This document shows positions 54,401 to 64,000 of a stretch of DNA of 64,000 bases, piece by piece; the stretch's first letter is position 1, and each line of letters starts with the position of its first letter. A model generated the notes under the pieces. That model did not search any database, was not told the DNA's origin, and saw nothing but the letters and a program-made list of their open reading frames with translations. A program made the translations under genes and the position numbers. Origin of the DNA: Prorocentrum cordatum (lineage: Eukaryota; Sar; Dinophyceae; Prorocentrales; Prorocentraceae); contig CAUYUJ010001425.1 of the NCBI GenBank assembly GCA_963575745.1, positions 562,589-626,588 of the forward strand, given 5' to 3'.

Positions 54401-54449
54401 CCACGTTGCCCAGAAATCGTGGCAGCGTGCCAGCCTTAGGGGGCCACCC

Positions 54450-55155
54450 TTGACCGAAACCTCCATTTTCCCACCTATCACTTACATCCCTGACATCCCT
54501 AAACCTTGTACATGCCTTACAACCAATACTCTTACATCTCGTTTCGGGAACATGTTCAGGCCCCCTGCCATATGGAGAACCACAGCTGCGACATCAACCA
54601 ACCCAGCGTGGCATCGACCGCTACGTGAACAAAGAACTCAATCACGCATTCTCCTACGAATCGCCGCTGCACGTGAACTCCTTGGCCACGACAACCCGCA
54701 CCAGCTCCACACGACACTCCAAACTTGCTGCGCACCGCAGCGCGCAACAACCACCGCGACATCCACAGCAAGTTCCAACCATGGCGGGAGCCTGGAGAGC
54801 AGCCGCGAGCGGCTCGGGATCGGCGCAACCACCCCGGAGATCAGCGTCGAACCGCCCACGTTCCAGAGCTACGACACTGAGGCCTATCACACCAGCAATT
54901 GGTGCATGTCTTGAGCGTTGGAGGAGCCACGACTGCATGGACCAATGGGCCAACAACCACCCTGACGTGTCCTGGAGCCAGAACCGCAACGGGAAAGGCA
55001 ACCACCAATACGACAAGGGGAGGAACGGCCACCAGGAGCCCACTGAGAGGGCGGAGCTACTTGTGCTACTAGCAACCCAGGTGCAGCTGGGTATACGATA
55101 CTTGCAGCAAGGTGTCACTGGTGCAAGTGTCCTATGTATTGGTAGCGTTGCTTAA
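54450..55155 (+). other. Possible decayed coding region
   Basis: Overlapping plus frames rich in His, Asn, Gln, Tyr and Trp (HDCMDQWANNHPDVSWSQNR; TFQSYDTEAYHTSNWC; AELLVLLATQVQLGIRYLQQ) suggest a real but frame-broken coding sequence. No domain is recognised, and the direction is inferred from composition only. Confidence 0.3.
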
Positions 55156-55689
55156 CGATTGCGCGTGCAGTGTATGTCTACTTGCACTAAGATAACTACT
55201 TTCCATATTTCGCAGTGCGGGGTAGCTTCCATACAATGGTTGGCATGCAACTTATTCGAACTTAGGGAACAGTGTTGACCACTACTGCTACGCAGCTTGT
55301 AAGCAGAATGCGTAGGGGTAGGCTGGGTGCGTATATAACCCGCTAGGCCGCACGATGCAGTTCGACAGACCACACCTTCCCTCCAACTCCATCTCCCTGA
55401 CCCGATACCGCTCAGCTCCGAGTCCCTGTTTGGCTCCCCATCCGCCTCCTCAATTCGAGTGCCCCCCCAAATATGTAGTTATTGATGTGCGCTCACAGGC
55501 TGGTCACACCCATCAACATCTCGTTATAGTTTCTGTCGCCACGGGCGCACCTTGGGGCGCAACAACAACTAGCAGGCAATGTTATGTTCGGCAGTCGAGG
55601 GCGCAATCAATAGCAGGCCGTGCATCTTCGGCCGCCGAGTTCACAAATCATGGTGATAGAAACACCAGACAGTCTTAGTTTTGGCAGTC
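55156..55689. other. Unassigned spacer
   Basis: More AT-rich than the average here. GTATATAAC at 55330-55338 resembles a TATA box, but dinoflagellate promoters are not known to use one. No gene recognised. Confidence 0.45.
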
Positions 55690-55915
55690 GATGGCCTAAC
55701 CTATGAGGCCATGGATGGCACAACATGGATTGCGATATCCATGGCGCAACCTGTGGCGCACCCCGTGAATGGGCAATATGTGGCGCAACCCCTGGATGGC
55801 GTAGCCCCTGGCGTAACCCAGATGGAGCAACCCATGGCGCCAACCCATGGATTGCGCAATCCATGGCGCCACCCATGGAGCAACCCATGGCGAAATCCAT
55901 GGATGATGCAACCTA
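55690..55915. repeat. ATGGCGCAACCC minisatellite
   Basis: Degenerate 12- to 15-base units of ATGG(C/A)GCAACCC and CATGGATTGCGCAATC. The word CCATGG recurs every 12-24 bases, so short palindromes are common. Plus frames give Met-Ala-Gln-Pro repeats. Confidence 0.85.
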
Positions 55916-56205
55916 TTTCTCAACATGCGCTGTGTTGGCACGAAGGTGTTCAGCCTGGCCTCGGAGCAGGCGGGCTTAGCTTCGGAGGACTAGGAGGAGG
56001 CAGAAAGAAGGACGACGACGACGCCGACGAGGTTGAAGCCGAAGCCAGAGGAGGCCGACAGTGGCTGGCCCTTGCAATTGCTACGGGAGTAGGCCCGATC
56101 TGTGTCCGCCGTTTGTGCTGGCAGTGGTGCCAACGTGGCGAGGTGCCTTGTGATTCTCTTCCATCGCGTCCTCCTTGTCCCTGCCCCGTTTTCACCCCTC
56201 TCCCT
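55916..56205. other. Spacer with GAC run
   Basis: Short (GAC)n at about 56008-56030. Otherwise nothing recognised. Confidence 0.5.
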
Positions 56206-56290
56206 CTCCTCCTCCTCCTCCTCCTCCTCCTCCTCCTCCTCCTCCTCCTCCTCCTCCTCCTCCTCCTCCTCCTCCTCCTCCTCCTCCTCC
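56206..56290. repeat. Perfect CTC microsatellite
   Basis: About 28 uninterrupted CTC units, the purest CTC/GAG array in the window. Confidence 0.97.
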
Positions 56291-58891
56291 CCCCCGCCTG
56301 GTCTGACTCTGGCACGCACTCTTTCCCCGCCTTCGCATCCGATCCCTCTTTGTCACCTTGCTCATCATTGCCCTCCTCCCTCCCCTCGTTCTCATCACGC
56401 TCCTCCGTCCCCGTTTTCCCCTCACGCTCCTCACGCTCCTCCGTGCCCTGCCTCTTTCTCCTCACATCCCTCCGTGCCCTACGCCTCCGCTCCCCGCTAA
56501 GATACGTACCCACACGGCGACCAGCAAGAGACGGCAAGGAGGCTCTCCCACTCTACGGCCCCGACCCGTGGAAACCGTGGCCAACCTACGCAGGCGCCGT
56601 CCAAGCTGACCAGCCTGACCAGCAGGACCCACCTACGGCGAATCAGGAGACTCCCCCCTGATCGCCCACAACACGAGGCAATCCTCGCGATCGGACTGGC
56701 CTAACGGCGGCCAATCAATGTGCTACACCCTCACATTATTGATTTGCTTCATTGCAGACAAGACCGCCAGCTGCTGCATACCCGCTCTCATTTCTGCACT
56801 ATCCTGCAACCGACACGTACGCACTCACAGTAAGACGGAAGCGGCACACCTGGTGGTATAGGACTCTATTCTCTTTTGGCAGATCTACAGCGCGAACATC
56901 AGTGACGAATACGATCAGCGTGGGTCCCCACGGAGCTTTCCCACCCACGCGAGCTCTGACTATTATCACAAGTACCGCGTGGGTCCCCGAGAGGCGTTCT
57001 CACCCACAGCGTGTCAGGGCTCCACCAACCTCCACTTCCTACCTTCTTGCGGCCCGTCTCCCCCCACCTTTCCCATCTAACCTCCTCAATCCCCCCTCTT
57101 GTGGTGGGGTATTGGTCGGGCATGTGGGCGGGAGGGGGCTTGGACTCACCGCAAGCCGTCCTGGCAAGGGCCAGGGCGGCCGCGGCCGCCACTAGGGCAG
57201 TCGCCACCAGGGTCTCAACCTCTGCCGCCAAGGTTGCCCCACACTGCCGTCGCCAGGGCATCATGGCAGAAACCACCCCCACGCACGGTGGAAACTCTCC
57301 ACGCAGCCACCACTCCCATGATCTGAGTACCCTACTCCTGCCTCCGCGGGGGAGGGCACCAGTCGCGGGGATAGCGGCTGCATTGGGGGGCTTCCTATGT
57401 GCAGGGGTGAGGCGTTTCTGTGAGTGGCCGGTGCTGCCTCACGCCACCGCTGGGGGAGAGCCCAAACCTCAAGCCTGGTGGAACCCCCCAAGGCGGCCAA
57501 GAGACCGGCGTGCTGGGAACCCTACGCCTGCTTGCAGGCGAGGGATCCCGCCGTCGGTCTCTGGGACGCCTGTGGGGGATTCCTACGGGTAGAGGGAGAA
57601 GCCCTTGGACCCTTCCCCCTCGACAACGGCACCCCACAATGGGCTCCGCGGAATAGTTTCCGCGACACCAATTTTAGCTGACCTGTAACCCTGCATCGCC
57701 ACCTCACTTGATGCTCCTCGTCTTATGCCTCCCGCTTGCTCTGCTGGACCTTGGTCCATATTTTTTCGACTTTATTATACCCCCCCAGGGGGGCCCGACA
57801 GGGCCCCCGTGGAGGAAGCGGCAGCGGTCGACGAACACCATTGCCATCAGTGCTTCAGTGCTTCAGGAAAGTGGAGGAGAAGGACCTTCTTGGACCTTTT
57901 GGCAAGCACAGCGTGCGAAACAAGAGAGGGGAAAACGGAGGAAGGGAGGCCAAGCACCTGCGCCCCTGGTGGCTACTCGTTAGCAGCCACCCCCGACTCC
58001 CCTTCCTCCCCGCAAGGAGAAGTTGGAGAGTGGGTGGGTACAGGGCTTGCCCCCCTGGCGCGCTGTGCTGCATCCCAGGCGGCGCACGCAGCCACCACCC
58101 TCTCGTGTGTATGGCCTGTGAGGCCCGAGAAGGTCCAGCAAAACTGGGGAACATACCGTGTTGAATGAGGCTAAAATTCCCCCTCCCCTTTCGGGAGGGG
58201 GTCCCACACTCGCCTGTTAATTGTCGGGCGTCGACCGTGGCGGTGCGACCGCACCGAAAACAAAAGTGCAAGGAAAAGAATGGAGGAGAAGGAGGAAACG
58301 GAGGAGAAGAATGAGGACCAGTGAAAACCCAAGAATAACCAACGATGTTGGTATACATCCTCCCTCCAAGCTGCTTCTTCACAGGCCCCTAGAACGGTTC
58401 ATTTCCACAGGGGTCTGCCTCGTTGGAAGACAACCGTCTGAAGACCCTGACGCATGCCACAACATTGTTGCCTGGATCCCAACGCCACGGCTCAACCTGA
58501 CTGTTGCGTCTTGACGATCTCGAAGCATGCACGAAACACCATTCTTGGGACTTCAATTCAACACCGCGAATCAACGGTTTGCATCCTCAAAATCCTGAGC
58601 CCTTCCAAAACACCATGTCTGGTACTGATCACGGGAACCAGTGAAACGCTTCAGATGTTACAAACGAATGTGCGCGGCGCTAAGGCGAGAACCACATTTT
58701 GAAAAGGAACCGCCCTCAATCTGCGAAGCTCTTGCAAATGCATTCGTTTTGATTCCCAACCATACTGTGGTCCTCGTTTTGACGAGACAACGCCCCGCGC
58801 TCCTCCTTCCTTCCCCCCCATCCCCCTCATCTCCCCTGTGCGCCTTTCCTCCCATCCATGCCTCTGTTCTCCGCATGTCCATGTCGGCACA
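56291..58891. other. Unassigned region
   Basis: No gene recognised over 2.6 kb. Visible details are a pair of related GCGTGGGTCCCC...CCCAC units at about 56919-56950 and 56977-57010, a 9-bp hairpin (CCCCCTCCC/GGGAGGGGG) at 58179-58201, and Pro-rich open frames that change strand and register. Confidence 0.45.
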
Positions 58892-59442
58892 CCCCTCACA
58901 CGGTTCGGGGCCCCATAGGGAGCCCCACCGAGGGCCCCAATGGCAAGGTCCGCATGGCGCTGCCGCCCCATGTCAGCACACCCCTCACACGGATCGTGGC
59001 CCCAGAAGGAGTTCCACCGAAGGCCCCAGTGGCACGGTCCGCATGGCGCCGCCGCCCCAATCCGGAACGCCCCTCACACGGTTCGTGGCCCCGTAAGGAG
59101 CTCCAACGAAGGCCCCAGGTGGCGCGGTCCGCATGGCGCCGCCGCCCCTTTTCGGCACACCCCTCAAACGGTTCGTGGCCCCACAGGGAGCTCCACCGAC
59201 GGCCCCAGTGGCAGGGTCCGCATGGCGCCGCCGCGCCATTTCGGCACACCCCTCACACGGTTCGCGGCCCCATTAGGAGCTCCACCGAAGGCCCCAGCGG
59301 CAGGGCCCGCATGGCGCCGCCGCCCCATTTCGGCACACACCCCTCAAACGGTTCGTGGCCCCATAGGGAGCTCCACCGACGGCCCCAGTGGCAGGGTCCG
59401 CACGGCGCTGCCGCCCCATTTCGATGCACCCCTCACACCGTT
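58892..59442. repeat. 89-bp satellite, block 1 (about 7 copies)
   Basis: The word CCCCTCA(C/A)ACGG starts at 58892, 58981, 59070, 59160, 59249 and 59340, and a variant starts at 59429, giving periods of 89-91. Each unit also has GTTCGTGGCCCC, GAGCTCCACCGA and GTCCGCATGGCGCCGCCGCC. The same unit reappears at 63876-64000. Confidence 0.95.
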
Positions 59443-59790
59443 CGTGACGACGCACTGGGACGTGGTCGCGCCTACTCCGAGCCCGGCAGGTGCAATGGAG
59501 GAAGCGGTTGGCGTGAAGCCCGTGGGCCCTCCGAGTGCCGCGGCCCCCCGTTCGGGGGTCGCAGTCGCCGCGAGGAGCGGGGATCGCGCCGCTGCCTCGG
59601 GCAGCGCGGGCGGGGTCCACAGCCGCGGGTGGGTGGTTTGGGAGGAGCTCGGCGAGCGGCCGCCCCATTTCGATGGCGTGACGACGCACTGGGACGTGGT
59701 CGCGTCCGACAGGTGCCGCCCCGTGGGGAGCAGTGGGAGGAGCGGGGTCCACAGCCGCGGGTGGGTGGTTTGGGAGGAGCTCGGCGCGCG
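59443..59790. repeat. Tandem duplication with GACGCACTGGGACGTGGTCG
   Basis: Two tandem copies offset by about 234 bases (GTGACGACGCACTGGGACGT at 59444 and 59678). Both include GTCCACAGCCGCGGGTGGGT. Sequence at about 59490-59665 is repeated at 63035-63210, where it codes for the tail of the retroelement (SGSRAAASRSAGGIRSRGGG). Confidence 0.8.
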
Positions 59791-59799
59791 CCCCACGGC

Positions 59800-60835
59800 C
59801 GCCGCCCCCCCCCCCCCCCCCAGACCGTCGCAGCCTCCTGCGAGAGCCCCTCGAGAGGCTGAGCACGAGAGGCACCGCCTGGACTGGCCCGAGGACCTTG
59901 GAGAGCGCCCCGAGAGGCCATCTGTGGCAGAGCTGCGGAAGGTGATTGCGTCGTTCAACCCAGTCGGGGTCCAACTTCGACAGCATTCGTCCGAACGAGT
60001 TCAACTTATTGGACGACCAGGGCATTGAAGCGCTCATAGATTTGTTCATGGCCATCGAGCAGCACGCCGCCTGGCCCAGCTTCATCACCATGGTGTCCTT
60101 CATTCCCAAAGCTGACGGGGGTCTTCGGCCCATAGCCTTGCTGGCTGCTGTGGTCAGGGTGCATGGCAGGCTGCGCGGGCCCCTCATGCAGCAGTGGGAG
60201 AAGGACAACGACAGGCCGTACTGGCGGGCAAGCTCAGGGCGTTCGCGTGACAGAGCGGCGTGGCAGCAGCAGGCGCGGTCTGAGTGGGTCGCCATGATGG
60301 GCGACCTCCATCCTGATCAAGATTGGGCGTCAGCCAGCATCCTGCTGGATCTCTGGAAAGCCTTCGAGCAGGTCTCCAACGCGTGCCTGGTACAAGCTGC
60401 AATCAGGTACGGTTTTCCGCTCTGGCTGGCCAAGCTGCAGGTCTCGCTCTACCGCGCGCCCAGGGTGCTCCACTTGGACGGCTGCTGCTCACAGGAGTTG
60501 GAGGTGTTGCAGAGAGTCCTGGCTGGCGACGCGTTCGCCACAGGGCTCATGAAGCTCATGCTCTTACAGCCGCTCGACGAGATGGTAGCTAGGTTCGGGG
60601 CAGTCACTTCTGCTATCGTGGTGGACGATTTGGTCCTCCATCGCTGGGGAGGCACCCGGAGGGTTCAGGGCGACCTTGTCGGCGCCACTCGCATCCTCGT
60701 GGGCCAGCTCTCGCTGCCAAGCTCAAGATAGCAGTCAAGAAATCGAAGGTGCTGGCCAGCACAGGCCGACTGCGCAGGCAGGTGAGCAGACAGCTGCTCA
60801 AGATTGCCGGCGCGTAGGGTGCTCGGCACGCGCGC
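59800..60835 (+). pseudogene. Second retrotransposon: reverse transcriptase domain
   Basis: In plus-strand order: PSVAELRKVIASFNP; after a frame change at about 59963, GSNFDSIRPNEFNLLDDQGI and MVSFIPKADGGLRPIALL (fingers); ILLDLWKAFEQV (motif A, Asp at 60348-60350); QRVLAGDAFATGLMK (motif B); AIVVDDLVLHRWGG (motif C, Asp pair at 60624-60629). The main frame stops at 60731. The correct frame continues as KLKIAVKKSKVLASTGRLRR with a TAG at 60815-60817. The catalytic residues are kept but the protein is interrupted. ORF1 and endonuclease are absent upstream, so the copy is 5'-truncated. Confidence 0.85.
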
Positions 60836-60838
60836 AAC

Positions 60839-62040
60839 GTGGGCATCGATCACGCGGAAGGGCTCCGTGCAGCCAGGGCGCTCAGGCAGCAGCGGTTCGC
60901 CAACGTCGAATTTCGCCTGGGCAAGGTCCGGATGTGCCTGGGCCTGCGGCCCGGGCGCGCGGCAGCGGCCAAGGTGGCTTTCACGGGGCTACGCCCCTCG
61001 GCCATGCACGGGGTCAATTGCACAGGCCTCAACAACGGAAAGCTGGCCAAGATGAGGTCGATCACGCTGCGCGCTGTGGAGCAGCGGCCCGCAGGCAAGA
61101 ACGCCGCGGCTGCGCTGATGATGGCAGGGTCCAAAACGCTCGACCCGATCTTCGCGGCGACCCTGGGGCCAGTCACGATGCTGGCCAAAGCGGCGTGGGA
61201 GAAGTGGGCCCCGAACATCATCTTGCAGAACGCGTTCGAGTGGAACGTACGCGTCGCCAAGCATTGGGTAGATGTGCGAGGGCCGCTAGGTGCTGCTGTC
61301 ATGTCGCTCCGCAGGATCGGCTTTACGCTCGGTTCTTTCACTCACTGGCTCACAGATGCGGGCGAGCAGCTCAACCTGGCGACGAGTTCGCCCTGGGCCG
61401 TCAAGCAGTTGGCCACGAGGGGCGTGGAGAGGTGGCAGCTCGCTCAGTTGGCGAAGTCCACGCATCAGGATATTCATGCTCCAGGAGGCGCCTTGCCACC
61501 ACAGGTGCGTCGCTGGGTCGCGACGGGGCGAGGGTCCACCAAGATCGCCAGGGCGCGGCGCTCGCTCACGCCGAGCGAAGCGGGGCATGCCATGCCATGC
61601 CTTGTTGACCGCCAACGGCTCAACGAGCGGCGGTGCACTGCTGGCCTCAGTTCGTCTTCTGCCCGCTCGTCGTGCCCTGGCAAGCTGGGCGCGCTCTGGC
61701 ATCGAAACCTAGAATGCAAAGGGTCGCGGCCCGACTTCGTGCTCCCCACCGAGATGGAGCGGTTCCTGGACAAAGGCGACTCCATCACCATTCGCACGCT
61801 GCAGGAGAAGCTCTGGCTACCAGAGCCGTCCACGGAGCGGATGCCCCCCGCTGACGACGTCCTGGCGCGCGCGCAGTGGATCAAAGGCTGCGACGAAGGC
61901 GCGCCGTTTGCAGAGCCTGACTTGAGCGCTGAGAGGGCCTTCGTCGACAGCGGCGCGAGGATCGCGCGCGCCGCTTGTGCGGTGGTCGCCCTTCCCCAAG
62001 GGGGCGAGGAGGTTGACCCTGGGCCTCGGTCTACCACGCG
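60839..62040 (+). pseudogene. Second retrotransposon: thumb and connection region
   Basis: ARNVGIDHAEGLRAARALRQ at the start matches the conserved Asn-Leu/Val-Gly-Val/Ile-Asp word after RT motif C. It is followed by RPGRAAAAKVAFTGLRPSAM, LGPVTMLAKAAWEKWAPNII, GAAVMSLRRIGFTLGSFTHW and FTHWLTDAGEQLNLATSSPW. It ends in RAFVDSGARIARAACAVVAL, which looks like the first strand of RNase H with Asp in place. The frame is open for about 400 codons, the longest credible retroelement frame here. Confidence 0.7.
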
Positions 62041-63286
62041 AGCTTAAGGTTCGCCGCTTGCTGGGGCTCTTCAATCCATTGATGGAGGGGAGCTGCTGTC
62101 ACTCCTCCTCCTGCTCAGGCACGCGACCCCGCCTGTCGTCGCTCATTTTGACGCGGAGCACGTGGCGGAGGGCATCCGAGAGCGTGGTCCGCAAGCCACT
62201 GCGAGCAACAAGCCAGCTTGGGCCGAACTGTGGGTTCGGGTTTGGCATGCCGCCCAGGAGTTCGGCGGCCAAGGCGACCAGGGCCTCGAAGTGGTATAGG
62301 TCAAGGCGCGCGCCTCGGTCCAGCACGTCTTGGAGGGCCTGGTCACGGCCCGGGCGAGGCGTGGCAACCTCGAAGCAGATCGGCGCGCCAAGTTCGTTGA
62401 AGCTCATGCCGGGGCGCCAGACCATGCGCGGCAGGAAATCTCGGTGAGGCAGACCATGCTGGACGCAGCTTTCTACTGGGTCTCCGTGGCTGGCTGCGTC
62501 GCTGCGGATCGTCGCGAGGACATCTCCGACGAGAGGGTCTCGGGGCACCCCAGCGATGAGTCGCAGCTGCTCCCCACCAGCCACGAGGAGGTCGAGGTCC
62601 CCCACGGCGATGCCCACTGCCTGCGCTGCCCCGAGACGGCCTACAACGCCACAGTCGAGGCGCACTTCTGGGCCAAGCCGCGCGCGCCGAATCTCCGCGC
62701 CCCGCCCCTCTCTGGAGGGTCCTCGCGCAAGCGACCTGCCAGGGCGGCCTTGGCTACGGCGGCCGCGGCGGCGGCTGCGCTCTCTGCCACGGCAGCGGCT
62801 GGCGAGTCTGCGCAGCGCAGCCGCGCCGACGACGTCAGCGAGACCGCCAAGGCCCCAATACGACCAAGCAGAATATCGCCTTCCTGTTGTCGGCGGCCTC
62901 TGGGGCCAGCTCGAGCGAGGCTGGCAGCCCGAGCGAGGGGCATGAGCGAGGCATGCGCAGGCTCTGCTGCTGTGGGCTCTGTGGACCTCCAGCCTGGACC
63001 TCCTGCGGGCCCTGCTGCAGAAGCCCCTTTTGGCCCTGGCTTGGTGGAGGAAGTGGCATGCGTGAGGCCCGCGGGCCCTCCCATTGTCGCGGGCCTCCAT
63101 TCTGGGGCCGCTGTCGGCGCGAGGAGCGGGAGTCGCGCTGCTGCCTCGCGCAGCGCGGGCGGGATCCGCAGCCGCGGGGGGGGGGAGGAGGAGCTCGGCG
63201 AGCATCCTAATGCCCCCCCCCTCAGGAGCCCCTCAGGAGGCCCCAGCCCTGACTGCCGCGCAGTGCAGCCAGCAGCCTCCGTCTGA
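62041..63286 (+). pseudogene. Second retrotransposon: RNase H and Ala-rich tail
   Basis: After a frame change, VVAHFDAEHVAEGI and KPAWAELWVRVWHAAQEFGG lead to GLEVV-stop-VKARAS. The stop is a TAG at 62297-62299 in place of an expected TGG (Trp). RARRGNLEADRRAKFVEAHA then gives the Gly-Asn-x-x-Ala-Asp end motif. A Cys pair (DAHCLRCPETAYNA) and an Ala/Gly-rich tail follow to the TGA near 63286. Nonsense mutation plus frameshifts mark a dead copy. Confidence 0.7.
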
Positions 63287-63865
63287 TGTTGTGGCGCACC
63301 TCTGCGGGCCAGGTCTTTCTGAGGGCCTGCAGTCCAGCCGCCAGGTCCCGCCGCAATGCGGCCGTGTTTTCGCCCGCCGCTCGAGATCGCCCGAACCCTC
63401 TCGGCCGGTGGCCCTCGACAGCCCCCCCTGGGCCCTCTGCCGCCGCGTCTATCGCTGGCGACGACACTGGGGCCCCTGGGGTGGCTAGCGGCGGGCGCCA
63501 GCTGGCCACCGTCAATGGGTGCCGCATTTGCACCAGGTGCCATTGCTACGCTCGCGTGGTCGGTGGCAAGCACCGTGGGTTGGCAGCTGCAGAGTGCAAG
63601 CTCCCCACAGCGCTCGAGGCTTGCAGCGTCGCCTCGAGGTCCAGATGATCAGGACCGGGCTGCCGCCGAACGAGGCGCAGCCGAGGGCGCAAGCTCACGG
63701 ACGGGGGGAACGGCGGCGTGGCAGTGGGTTGGCCCTCTGGCCGCTGGCTCCTTTGCCACGCTGCTCCCCGATCCCAGGCTTTCGCCTGCCGCCTGTGCCC
63801 CGCGGCCGCCAGCATGGCGGCTGCTCTGACCTGGGCTCGCGCCGCGCGAGCATGGCACACAGCTA
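63287..63865 (+). pseudogene. Second retrotransposon: C-terminal zinc motif
   Basis: NGCRICTRCHCYARVVGGKH, then RGLAAAEC, resembles the Cys-pair tails at 5.2 and 21.0 kb. It reads in a new frame after the stop near 63286. It ends shortly before the satellite resumes. Confidence 0.6.
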
Positions 63866-63875
63866 AAACAAATGC

Positions 63876-64000
63876 CTCAGTGGCAGGGTCCGCATGGCGC
63901 CGCCGCCCTGTTCGGCACACCCCTCACACGGTTCGTGGCCCCATAAGGAGCTCCACCGAAGGCACCAGTGGCAGGGTCCGCATGGCGCCGCCGCCCCATT
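63876..64000. repeat. 89-bp satellite, block 2 (continues past the window)
   Basis: One complete unit and two partial units of the satellite seen at 58892-59442, with the same orientation and phase words. The array runs off the right edge. Confidence 0.95.

Noticed and set aside
55325-55345. TATA-box promoter (GTATATAAC)
   Set aside because: Dinoflagellates are not known to use a TATA box, and no gene start follows within a sensible distance.
1-64000. CRISPR array or bacterial operon
   Set aside because: Repeats are contiguous satellites without unique spacers. Exon structure and retroelements indicate a eukaryotic nuclear genome.

Overview
The window looks like a nuclear genome segment from a dinoflagellate, probably a large, GC-rich genome of the Prorocentrum, Polarella or Symbiodiniaceae kind. 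This is inference from content. Only about a tenth of the window looks like host coding sequence. The rest is decayed retroelements, long ATC/GAT and GGA/CTC microsatellites, minisatellites and unassigned GC-rich spacer. EF-hand exons are separated by introns with mixed GT, GC and GA donors. The retroelement proteins match a type I know from dinoflagellate genomes. I see no tRNA, rRNA, CRISPR array or spliced-leader sequence. Almost every long open frame lies in low-complexity DNA and is not a gene.

Layout. 0-4.7 kb: ATC microsatellite, a duplicated block of about 215 bp, a 15-bp minisatellite, and a CCACTGTCC array between inverted G/C-rich arms. 4.9-6.6 kb (minus): broken RNase H end of a non-LTR retrotransposon. 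8.3-13.0 kb (minus): scattered exons of EF-hand proteins, with a GAT array facing an ATC array between them. 13.9-23.2 kb: a nearly complete but frameshifted non-LTR retrotransposon (ORF1, endonuclease, reverse transcriptase, RNase H, zinc tail) between direct repeats of about 0.55 kb built on a 150-bp monomer. 27.0-29.6 kb and 30.0-35.0 kb (minus): two decayed multi-domain reading frames of families that seem to recur in dinoflagellates, the second transposase-like. 36.3 kb: another EF-hand-module exon.

37-40 kb is very GC-rich and unresolved. 40-44 kb is mainly ATC microsatellite. 44.1-45.9 kb (minus) holds the best host gene: a Cys-rich PAN/apple-like region, a Pro/Thr stalk, a beta domain, a membrane segment and two EF-hands. 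46-49.2 kb (minus) has zinc-finger, possible RT and ORF1-like fragments. 49.2-52.2 kb is GGA/GAT/GTC microsatellite. 52.9-54.2 kb (minus) encodes a repeat protein with four Gly-Glu-Cys-Arg-Arg-Asp units, broken by one frameshift. 58.9-64.0 kb holds a second, 5'-truncated retroelement between two blocks of the same 89-bp satellite.

The genes do not form an operon or pathway. Two themes recur: one EF-hand module seen at four loci on the minus strand, and retroelement pieces in at least four states of decay. Positions and motifs were read by eye. Homology statements rest on remembered family patterns, not on a search.
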